This document shows positions 1 through 7,925 of a stretch of 36,493 bases of DNA, in pieces. Source of the DNA: Alistipes sp. (GTDB lineage: Bacteria; Bacteroidota; Bacteroidia; Bacteroidales; Rikenellaceae); assembly GCA_029065825.1 (NCBI GenBank), contig JAIEHQ010000052.1, positions 1-36,493 of the forward strand. The letters run 5' to 3'. The position numbers and the translations under genes were made by a program. Positions within the stretch are counted from its first letter, which is position 1, and every line of letters starts with the position of its first letter. Under the pieces are notes generated by a model. That model did not search any database and was not told the DNA's origin. It was given only the letters and a program-made list of their open reading frames with translations.

Positions 1-99
1 ATACTCCACCCCGGATGTTCGATTTTCCGGGGAACAAACGTACAGGTCCTGATACAGGACCACTATAACACCTGTCTTATCATGAATTTTCTCAATCAT
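1..99 (-). CDS. Partial CDS running off the left edge, possibly a glycosyltransferase (N-terminus MIEKIHDKTGVIVVLYQDLYVCSPENRTSGVEY...)
   Basis: Open frame on the minus strand from ATG at 97-99 to the window edge without a stop; starts 14 bp after the EpsG-like ORF stop; co-directional in the polysaccharide operon. Confidence 0.4.
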   Translation of the reverse strand, partial: MIEKIHDKTGVIVVLYQDLYVCSPENRTSGVEY

Positions 100-113
100 A
101 GCAAAACGAGCAA

Positions 114-1214
114 CTATTCTCTCAATCTGAATTGATGATTTTTAAAATCATCGCTGAATATGGTTTTATAAGGCGTATTCCCCCGGGGTTCGTGCACAAG
201 CGATTTTTCAAATGTCAAAGCGAATCCCAAAAGAATCAAATATCCCCAGGACCTACGATTTACGGACTTCAACACGATGGGCAGCGAAATGATGATCGAA
301 TAGAGGAAATAGAGACTCATCCGTTCGATGTTGTAGTTTCCGCTTCCGATCAAGAAAATGGCAGTTCCCCAAAAAAGCGAATTGATACATGCCGACCGAC
401 GCTTGTCGAGACACAGAATAACCACAATCGAGCTGACAGCTTTCAGCAGAATGCCCAGACCGCTCGACACCTCCTGCATCTCCAACTGCTTGTCGGCATC
501 TTCATATTTTATTGAATAAAACGGAATATTTTCGAATATCACGTTGATGAGGCGGCTCCAGATCTTCAGATAAAAGCCACAGACCAACATCACTATGATG
601 GCCACCCATAAATATTTATGAGGTTTCATATTTATCAGCCAGCACCCCGGCAGCATGATCAGCGCCGAATAGTGGCAACAAGCCGCCAGGATTACGTACA
701 GACAATATCTGAACTTGTTCTGTCCGACGAATTTCATCGCATATATGACAATCATTATGGCCAGCCCCTGCCTGATGACATCGAACAGAAAAAACATCAT
801 TCCATAGAGGATGAATACCGCGATGCCGGCGACATGCGAATCATGTTCCCTGTTGATCCGGTACAAGAAATATACCGACAATACCCAGTAAGCCCCGATA
901 CACCAGATTTGAGGGTCCGTGGCGTGCCTGAATATCATGCCCAGCAACAGAGCGAACGGCTCCAACCCGAGAAATGCGGCAGAGAATCCGAAAAAATCGA
1001 ATTGCACGGGGAGATACTCGAACATATTATAATAATTCTCGTAATCATTCCCGATATCGTATCGGACAATTCCGAATACGCCGAGTATCAGATAGGCTGC
1101 AATCAGAATCGCTCTGACATTATAGCGCACTCCGACATATGCCAGCAAAGGGCACAGCATCAGAATACCGTTATATACAAGATAATCTTCGAGCATAAAA
1201 TTCAACAGCTGCAA
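114..1214 (-). CDS. EpsG/Wzy-like polysaccharide polymerase, polytopic membrane protein
   Basis: 366 aa, many TM segments, 'RYDIGNDYENYYNMFEYLP' and 'DVIRQGLAIMIVIYAMKFV' typical of the EpsG family; located in a polysaccharide operon. Confidence 0.8.
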   Translation of the reverse strand: MQLLNFMLEDYLVYNGILMLCPLLAYVGVRYNVRAILIAAYLILGVFGIVRYDIGNDYENYYNMFEYLPVQFDFFGFSAAFLGLEPFALLLGMIFRHATDPQIWCIGAYWVLSVYFLYRINREHDSHVAGIAVFILYGMMFFLFDVIRQGLAIMIVIYAMKFVGQNKFRYCLYVILAACCHYSALIMLPGCWLINMKPHKYLWVAIIVMLVCGFYLKIWSRLINVIFENIPFYSIKYEDADKQLEMQEVSSGLGILLKAVSSIVVILCLDKRRSACINSLFWGTAIFLIGSGNYNIERMSLYFLYSIIISLPIVLKSVNRRSWGYLILLGFALTFEKSLVHEPRGNTPYKTIFSDDFKNHQFRLRE

Positions 1215-1251
1215 CGGATCGGCAACGACCGCGCAACAACATACTTACCAC

Positions 1252-1998
1252 CTAAAAAATCACAGCCGCAGCCATCTTGCGCAAATGGAATGCGACACGT
1301 GCTCCGACAGACAATTCGACCGGCGGATGAAGATAATATTTCACATAACGACTATTCCGCGTATTGACCTGCTCGCCGAACAAAAGCTCCGGCTTGAAAC
1401 CCAGCTTCCAGTAAACGTAACACAAACTCAGCTGATCGCGGTTGGCATGTTCGAGAAAGGTCTTCCACCACAATTCGGAGATGGCGACAACCGCATCGTC
1501 GCGATGCGCCCGGAGCAGCATGTTGTTTTCATAAAGCCCGAAGTGGTGCGGAAATCCCTCGGACTGGAGGAAACGGCACTGCTCCCTGAGGGTTTTGAAC
1601 CTGTCCTTGCCCAGTTTGGCACACTCCCGGATCTCATCGTAGATGCAGTCCCGCCACAGATGGGGCACCTGCGCAATCAAGGTCCCGCCCGCTATGAGCC
1701 GGTCGCAGATTTCATAGAAATCCTCGCTTTCGATGGTAATGTTCGCGTCCAGATACAGGCTGTACCGATAATCGCCGAGCACTTTGTGGGGCAGCAGCTT
1801 CGGATAGCGGGAAAGACGGGTCGCATTGTCGTTCTCGTAAGGAATCCTCCGTATCTCCCAAACCCCGATGCGCGTCTCTGCGATATCGTTCGAAAAACAG
1901 ACGTAGTCCCAGTCGCCCCTCACGGCCTTCGGCTGGCGAAGGTCGTCGTAAGATCCGACAAGGCAGGTGTATATGACTTTCTTCCTCTTATTTTCCAT
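1252..1998 (-). CDS. Glycosyltransferase, DUF616/TOD1-like
   Basis: 'VIYTCLVGSYDDLRQP...WDYVCFSND...YRYSLYLDANITI' typical of the DUF616 glycosyltransferase family. Confidence 0.75.
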   Translation of the reverse strand: MENKRKKVIYTCLVGSYDDLRQPKAVRGDWDYVCFSNDIAETRIGVWEIRRIPYENDNATRLSRYPKLLPHKVLGDYRYSLYLDANITIESEDFYEICDRLIAGGTLIAQVPHLWRDCIYDEIRECAKLGKDRFKTLREQCRFLQSEGFPHHFGLYENNMLLRAHRDDAVVAISELWWKTFLEHANRDQLSLCYVYWKLGFKPELLFGEQVNTRNSRYVKYYLHPPVELSVGARVAFHLRKMAAAVIF

Positions 1999-2002
1999 CG
2001 TT

Positions 2003-3130
2003 TTACAAAGTCTTATTCACAGAATAACGCAACCGGTCGAGGTGACTCTCGCAGTTGATGTAGTTCGCTATCCTGTATTTTTTCCGGGTCTTGAATGCCG
2101 AGGACAAGAATTTCAATTTATACAGAACTTTCGACAAGAAATTGGTTTTGGGTTCGAACACTCCGAGCATCAACTCCCGATAGAGATCGTAATTCTTTTC
2201 CACTTCGGCCTGCAGCAGCTCGTCGGAGGCAATGATTTCATTCAGGCGACGGATATTCCCGAAAAAACCGTCGGTATCCTTCATCGGAGCCACCACGCTG
2301 TCGCCAAGACACTGTATGTACGGCATCAGCACAAAAGAGACCCCGGCGCCCGACAAATTCAATCCAACGAGATACCCCTCGTGCCAGAAGCGCTCCGTCT
2401 TTTCATGCGGTTTGTCGAAACAGAAATTTCCCACTCCATAGAATATCGGAGCCTCCCGATAAACCTCGTATCCACTATAGCAATGCTGGTGATGGTTGAT
2501 GACCGCATCCGCTCCCGCATCGACAAAAAAACGGTATGTCCGCTTCATGCGCAAACTCGGCAGATTGAATCGCTCATGCCCTCCGTGGACCACCACAATG
2601 ACCTTATCCGCCTCCTGCTTCGCCTGCCGAATCTGATAATACACCGCAACCGGATCGAGCGGATTGGCACCGGGACTTGTTCTTGTCGCGATGCTAAATT
2701 CTTGTTCGCAACAATTGACAACCGCGACTTTCAGTCCGTCCTTTTCCAACAGCAGGGGACGGGCCGCCGCCTCCAGATTCGCTCCGACACCGACATACGA
2801 TATGTTTTTTTCATCCAGCACCTCAACCGTATTGTTCAACGCGGCCGCACCATAGTCCATCACATGGTTGTTCGCCATCGTCACACCGGTTATGCCCAAC
2901 CACTTCAATGCTTCCGCAGCACAACTGCCGTTTCTCAGATTCGGCCCCTCCTTGGCTATCGGCGACGCTCCTGCCGGAGGCAGAATCGTCGTCTCGAAAT
3001 TCACGATATTGAAATCGGCAGACTCAAAACAAGGCCTGATCGGTCCGAGCACGGCATCAAACTCGCCGGCCGCGAACTTGTCCTCGAGGATTTTGCTCGG
3101 TGCAAAATCACCTCCGAATACGATATTCAT
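2003..3130 (-). CDS. CapA-family protein (metallophosphoesterase-like, polysaccharide/poly-gamma-glutamate biosynthesis type)
   Basis: 'IVFGGDFAPS', 'NFETTI', 'VTMANNHVMDYG', 'VVVHGGHE', 'GADAVINHHQHCYSGYEVY' CapA motifs. Confidence 0.88.
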   Translation of the reverse strand: MNIVFGGDFAPSKILEDKFAAGEFDAVLGPIRPCFESADFNIVNFETTILPPAGASPIAKEGPNLRNGSCAAEALKWLGITGVTMANNHVMDYGAAALNNTVEVLDEKNISYVGVGANLEAAARPLLLEKDGLKVAVVNCCEQEFSIATRTSPGANPLDPVAVYYQIRQAKQEADKVIVVVHGGHERFNLPSLRMKRTYRFFVDAGADAVINHHQHCYSGYEVYREAPIFYGVGNFCFDKPHEKTERFWHEGYLVGLNLSGAGVSFVLMPYIQCLGDSVVAPMKDTDGFFGNIRRLNEIIASDELLQAEVEKNYDLYRELMLGVFEPKTNFLSKVLYKLKFLSSAFKTRKKYRIANYINCESHLDRLRYSVNKTL

Positions 3131-4578
3131 TTTTTATTGACAACCAATTTATAAATTTTGCACAACTGGCTCCGACTCTCCGGAAAAATACTCAAGAACA
3201 CCAGGTAAGCCATACACGAAATCCCTATTCCCAATATCGAAAGCAGGATAGAATCCAGCGTCCGGCTCAGAAGAAGAGAGACGGCGACCATAAGCACGGA
3301 GGCGATCAGCGAATATCTCACATTGAGCAGCAGCTCCGCAAACGATGTACGAATCAATATTTTCAATGCCACGACACTTACAAATATCAACTCCAGCCTC
3401 ACAAGCGACCTGGCGACATACAGCACCTCGTAGCCATATCTGACAGCGACAAGAACCGCAGGAATCAGCACAACCAGATGCAACACCTGAACGATCAGGG
3501 AGACCTTCGGCTTTCCGAGCGCGCGGAACACTTCGCTGTTGTAATGACTGAATATTATCGTCACGGCACTCATCAAGCCCCACAAACCAATAAATCCGAC
3601 AGCCTCCGTCCATTGAGAGCCGAGAAGCACCTCGCAGACGGTCGAACTGTAGCAAAAAATAATGACCCCGATGGGAAATACGACCATGGCCAAAAATTTC
3701 TGGCAAGTCAGAAACATCGACTTCAACTCGGACACGCTCGCTTGCAAGCGGGACAGCGAAGAGAAGATGATAGGCGTCGTAGCCGCCGTTACCAATCCCA
3801 TGATCTGACCTACGGTGGTCATCGAAGTCTTATATATTCCCAATATATGGTCATTCAGACAGACTCCGACGATAAAGACATCGACATAGCTCGTCATCCA
3901 GATCGCCACAGCCTCGCACATCGACCAGAAAGTGAAGGAAAACATCTCCCGCAGCTTCGCAAAGGAATAATAAAACGAAGGCTTCCACTTCGAGTAATAA
4001 GTCAGCAGCGCCGCATTCAGCAGATCGCGGACTATCGTTCCGATAATCAGCGCCCAATAGCTTCTGAACAGGAATGCCAGCGGAATGGTGACCACAATGG
4101 GAACGACGATGCCGACGATCCTTACCTTGAAAAGAGTCTTGAAGTCGAGATCCCTTTTGTACAATGCCATCTGAATACTCGAGAACGCCTCCAGCACGAT
4201 GGAGACGCACGCGACCGCAATGACCGCCCCCAGACCGGGATTCCCGACGAGCGCGGCAAGAGGCTCCCTGAACAAAATGATGAAACCCCACAATACCGCC
4301 GACAGGAAAAGATTGCTCCAGAAAGCGACGTCGGTATTTCGAATCCGGTCCTCTTCCGACTCGAATTCATGCTGTATCAGATATTTCTGAAATCCTGCAT
4401 CGGTAAATACCTCGACAAACGTGATGATCATCGTGATTGTCGCGACGACACCGAACGCCTCCGGAGCGAGCAGTCTGGCCAGTACGATATTGGAAACGGG
4501 CGAGACCAGCTTCGAAGCCAGTTCCGTCAGGGACGACCATCGGGTCGCCGTCAGCACCTTATGATTTTGCACAGCCAT
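3127..4578 (-). CDS. Polysaccharide flippase (Wzx / lipopolysaccharide biosynthesis family)
   Basis: 483 aa polytopic protein; 'TRWSSLTELASKLVSPVSNIVLARLLAPEAFGVVATITMI' typical of the N-terminus of Wzx/WzxC flippases. Confidence 0.88.
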   Translation of the reverse strand: MAVQNHKVLTATRWSSLTELASKLVSPVSNIVLARLLAPEAFGVVATITMIITFVEVFTDAGFQKYLIQHEFESEEDRIRNTDVAFWSNLFLSAVLWGFIILFREPLAALVGNPGLGAVIAVACVSIVLEAFSSIQMALYKRDLDFKTLFKVRIVGIVVPIVVTIPLAFLFRSYWALIIGTIVRDLLNAALLTYYSKWKPSFYYSFAKLREMFSFTFWSMCEAVAIWMTSYVDVFIVGVCLNDHILGIYKTSMTTVGQIMGLVTAATTPIIFSSLSRLQASVSELKSMFLTCQKFLAMVVFPIGVIIFCYSSTVCEVLLGSQWTEAVGFIGLWGLMSAVTIIFSHYNSEVFRALGKPKVSLIVQVLHLVVLIPAVLVAVRYGYEVLYVARSLVRLELIFVSVVALKILIRTSFAELLLNVRYSLIASVLMVAVSLLLSRTLDSILLSILGIGISCMAYLVFLSIFPESRSQLCKIYKLVVNKK

Positions 4579-4621
4579 TACAGCCTAAAAACAAATATTA
4601 GTTGTATCAATCCTTTCTATT

Positions 4622-6085
4622 TCAGCCGATCGAATCTTCCAAGACACTCTGATACCTCTCTTCGGAGATCTTTTTGACGAGAGCGGGACTCGCATCCACC
4701 ACCCACTCGATCCCGTTTCTGTCCGGCAGCATCAGGCGATAGACGACCCGTTGCGGAACCATGCCCTTTTGCGAGACGACTTGCCGCCCGAACGTTCCGA
4801 CCTTGCCCGCGAAATTTCCCCCGATCACTTCGACCCGGTCTCCCTCCTCGAGCACGAAAGTGCCGGCGGGACGGATCTCCATATCGGAAGTAAACCCGTC
4901 GATAGCCGCCCGGTACTCCTCCATCTGCTTCTCGGGAATCACCGCATAAAGCCTGTCGGCCCCCTCCCGGTAACACCATGCAAGATCGCCGATGCTTCGG
5001 AACAGCGGCGCCACCTCCGAAATCCGGCTGCGGAAAAAAAGCAGTCCGGGAATTACCGGTCTTTTCTCGTACACGAGTTTGCGCCCTATCTTGCCGGCGA
5101 TCTCCTCGCATGGATAATAGATCTCCGGAACGACGATGCCGAGGTGCCGCATCCGCGCCTGCAATCTGTCGTAACCGACATGCGGACGCAGCTGCATGGC
5201 GAACCACTGCTCCGGATTCTCGGTCAGAACCCGACAAACCGCCTCTCTCATACGGCCGCATGTCCGCCCGGGCGCTGCCGCCGGGGCGACCAATGCGAAC
5301 ACCGGATTCAGGACAGGCCTTCTGCCGGCACAGCCGAGGATCGACGACGGAGCGAAATCGCACTTCAGGGCCGTCATGCACCACATGTCCAGCGCGACAT
5401 CGTCCGATATGTTCGGCATCAGAATCCCCACCGACTCCAGGGCATCCGCGAACAGACTCCGGATCCTGCTCCTGAGCTGCCGCCCGCTCCTCTGCGACTG
5501 CTTCAGCGGAAAGAGGTACTTGCACCTGGGCCTGGAGTAGCTGGCGACGATATCGGCAAGGAGCGGATTCCCGCCCGCATATCCGTCTTTCCGGAAATTC
5601 GCGAGGCAATCGAAGGCAAGCCCTCCGTTCAGCACGGCGAAGAGCACCAGATCCGCCGCCAGGCGATGCTCGCCCCTCAGGCAGCATCTGTTCCGCACGA
5701 GTCGCCGCAGTTTGTCGTCGAGCTTCGGATCGACTTCATTGACGAACATGATGTCCGGAAGATCGAGAATACGCCTGCGGACCCGGCCGAATCCCCCGCA
5801 CTCTTCCGCCAGCCCCTCCTCGATAGCCTTTCCGTAGAGAGCGGAAAGATGCTTTATGTAATAGGCACTGGTCTTGCGGGTGTAACTCCCGGCCAAAAGC
5901 CATGCCCCCCATTCGAGCAGCAGCTCTTCCGTAAAATCCGCAAATCCGATCGTCCGCCCCCCGAGAAACCGGACGAATGCCGAATAGGCCTGCTTCAGAC
6001 TGCCGGCACTCCTCTCGTTCCGAACCTCCTCGATTCTGGTTCGAAAAAAATCGTACACGCCGACAGTTGCAGACACCGGACACAT
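4622..6085 (-). CDS. Fusion protein: degenerate tyrosine recombinase-like N-terminus (SAM-like core-binding plus catalytic-fold remnant) with C-terminal UpxY/NusG-like NGN + KOW transcription antiterminator
   Basis: Residues ~8-95 resemble the Bacteroidota Phage_int_SAM-like domain ('YTRKTSAYYIKHLSALYGKAIEEGLAEE'); ~120-265 resemble the integrase catalytic fold without catalytic residues; ~291-400 NGN-like ('WFAMQLRPHVGYDRLQARMRHLGI...YYPCEE...KRPVIPGLLFFRS'); ~411-440 KOW ('LEEGDRVEVIGGNFAGKVGTF'). First gene of the polysaccharide operon. Confidence 0.78.
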   Translation of the reverse strand: MCPVSATVGVYDFFRTRIEEVRNERSAGSLKQAYSAFVRFLGGRTIGFADFTEELLLEWGAWLLAGSYTRKTSAYYIKHLSALYGKAIEEGLAEECGGFGRVRRRILDLPDIMFVNEVDPKLDDKLRRLVRNRCCLRGEHRLAADLVLFAVLNGGLAFDCLANFRKDGYAGGNPLLADIVASYSRPRCKYLFPLKQSQRSGRQLRSRIRSLFADALESVGILMPNISDDVALDMWCMTALKCDFAPSSILGCAGRRPVLNPVFALVAPAAAPGRTCGRMREAVCRVLTENPEQWFAMQLRPHVGYDRLQARMRHLGIVVPEIYYPCEEIAGKIGRKLVYEKRPVIPGLLFFRSRISEVAPLFRSIGDLAWCYREGADRLYAVIPEKQMEEYRAAIDGFTSDMEIRPAGTFVLEEGDRVEVIGGNFAGKVGTFGRQVVSQKGMVPQRVVYRLMLPDRNGIEWVVDASPALVKKISEERYQSVLEDSIG

Positions 6086-6259
6086 TACGAATAACGGTTA
6101 ATATACATTATTTTTCAAGACACACCCTCTCTTCCCCCGCTTCAAAAAGCGGAGTCCCCCAAGACTGCCGAACCGATCGCTTCGCGCGCTGGTGCACCCA
6201 AGGGTCGGAGGCAGCCATCCGTTCGTTCATTAAAGTATATAACATGCTTTAACAGTGCG

Positions 6260-6287
6260 CAAACATAACATTTTTTACCGACACAAA
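6260..6287 (-). promoter_or_regulatory. Candidate promoter of the minus-strand polysaccharide operon
   Basis: Minus-strand -7 TATGTTTG (6260-6267) matching TAnnTTTG; TTTG at 6284-6287 at a shorter than ideal 16-bp spacing; predicted 5' leader of roughly 165 nt. Confidence 0.45.
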
Positions 6288-6497
6288 AAAATCCGGCGGA
6301 CGCCGATTTCCCGAAAGCGGGGCATAATACGCCGCAATTTCCCGCAAAACGGCCCGAAAACACGGCTTTTTCCCGGATCGCAGCATCTATTTCCGCAATA
6401 ATATTCCCACCACAACAACCCACAAACAACTGATTCACAACGACAATCCCTCAAAAGAGGGAGGGGGGGGAATTTTCGAAAAAACGACAAAAAAACA

Positions 6498-6529
6498 TTT
6501 GTTTATTAAGTACTTTTGACGTAGTTTTG
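6498..6529 (+). promoter_or_regulatory. Bacteroidota-type promoter of the plus-strand export operon
   Basis: TTTG (6498-6501)-N20-TAGTTTTG (6522-6529); a second -7-like TACTTTTG at 6511-6518. Confidence 0.7.
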
Positions 6530-6664
6530 CACGCGTCGCAGAGGGGGAGCGCTTTCCGCTCGGAAGCCCCGTCCCGCGGCATGCGAACAGAGACTACATT
6601 GGCAATAATAATGAAGAAACAATACGCCCGAATCGCTAACCTTTAATAAAACCTGAAACCATCC

Positions 6665-7828
6665 ATGGAAATCTACTACCTGATCCTATTCGTCTCGGCC
6701 ATGCTGAGCACCTGGTGGGTTTTTAGACACATCCACAAAATCGCGGTGCTGAAGAACATCACCGACAACCCCGACGCACGCAAGCTGCAGAAAGTTCCCG
6801 TTCCGTGTCTGGGCGGTGTCGCCGTATTCTTCGGCATCGTCATGGCGCTGCTGATAGCGGGTGTCGAGTTCGAGGCATCGAAAACCTTCACGATCGTCTG
6901 CGCCTTTACACTGATGCTCTACATCGGCACGATGGACGACATACTCTCGCTTTCGCCCCTGTTCCGGCTCTTCATGGAGGTGCTGATCCTCTCGCTGCTC
7001 ATCTACGGCGGCTCGGGATACATCGACGACTTCCACGGCCTGTGGGGCATCTACTCCATCCCCGACTGGATCGCCGTCCCGCTGACGATCTTCGCATGCG
7101 TCGGCATCATCAACGCCATCAACCTCATCGACGGAGTGAACGGACTCTGCTCGGGCTACTGCATCACGGCCTGCATCGCCTTCGGCACGGTCGCCTTCTG
7201 GTCGGGCGACCAGAAGAGCGCCTCGTTCGCCGCGATCTTTACCGGCGCGCTCATCCCCTTCTTCCTCCACAACGTCTTCGGCAAAAAATCCAAAATGTTC
7301 CTCGGCGACGGAGGCTCGCTGCTGATGGGCACCATCCTGGCCTACTTCGTCATCAGCATGCTCAAAAGCGACTCGTCGCTCTCGTTCGTCGCCAACGGCA
7401 ACTTCGGATTCATCCCCTTCGTGCTGGCGGTGCTGGCCATTCCGGTGTTCGACACGCTGCGGGTCATGACCAGCCGCATGCTTCGCGGCACCTCGCCTTT
7501 CAGCCCGGACAAGACCCACCTCCACCACCTGCTTTTCCGCCTCCATTTTTCCCATGTCGGCACCACATTGACGGAAATTCTCTCCAATATGATTATTTTT
7601 GCAGTCTGGTTCGCATGCTGGCATTGCGGAGCCTCCGTCGAGGTGCAGCTCTACGCGGTCATATCGCTCGGATTTCTGGCGACCTTCGGATTCTACTGGT
7701 ACGGAGTCCGCGTCGAAAAACGGGAAGGTGCGGTCTGGCGCTTCCTGACCCGGATCGGCGAGCACACCCACGTGGGCCACACCAAGTGGTTCGAACGCTG
7801 CACCCGGCTTCTCGATCGAAGATACTGA
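6665..7828 (+). CDS. WecA/MraY-like glycosyltransferase family 4, polyprenyl-phosphate sugar-1-phosphate transferase
   Basis: 'ITDNPDARKLQKVPVPCLGGVAVF', 'GTMDDILSLSPLFRL', 'NAINLIDGVNGLCSG', 'FLGDGGSLLMG', 'SPFSPDKTHLHHLL'. Confidence 0.93.
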   Translation: MEIYYLILFVSAMLSTWWVFRHIHKIAVLKNITDNPDARKLQKVPVPCLGGVAVFFGIVMALLIAGVEFEASKTFTIVCAFTLMLYIGTMDDILSLSPLFRLFMEVLILSLLIYGGSGYIDDFHGLWGIYSIPDWIAVPLTIFACVGIINAINLIDGVNGLCSGYCITACIAFGTVAFWSGDQKSASFAAIFTGALIPFFLHNVFGKKSKMFLGDGGSLLMGTILAYFVISMLKSDSSLSFVANGNFGFIPFVLAVLAIPVFDTLRVMTSRMLRGTSPFSPDKTHLHHLLFRLHFSHVGTTLTEILSNMIIFAVWFACWHCGASVEVQLYAVISLGFLATFGFYWYGVRVEKREGAVWRFLTRIGEHTHVGHTKWFERCTRLLDRRY

Positions 7829-7925
7829 CCGGAGCCGCAACGCACCCGCACGCACCCGCGCCGGATCTTCGACACCGTGTCGAGTCCGGCCGGAAATTTT
7901 TGATAACGAAGCAACAACATACGCA

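Noticed and set aside
3100-4677. 525-aa plus-strand ORF antisense to the Wzx flippase
   Set aside because: Q/R/H-rich shadow ORF; the minus-strand flippase is supported by TM pattern and operon context
4751-6094. 447-aa plus-strand ORF antisense to the recombinase-antiterminator fusion
   Set aside because: Biased composition and no recognisable motifs; the minus strand has coherent integrase-like and NGN/KOW motifs
6086-6664. Invertible promoter flanked by long inverted repeats, as in Bacteroides capsule loci
   Set aside because: I looked for paired inverted repeats flanking either promoter and saw only short palindromes and hairpins; no convincing invertase target pair
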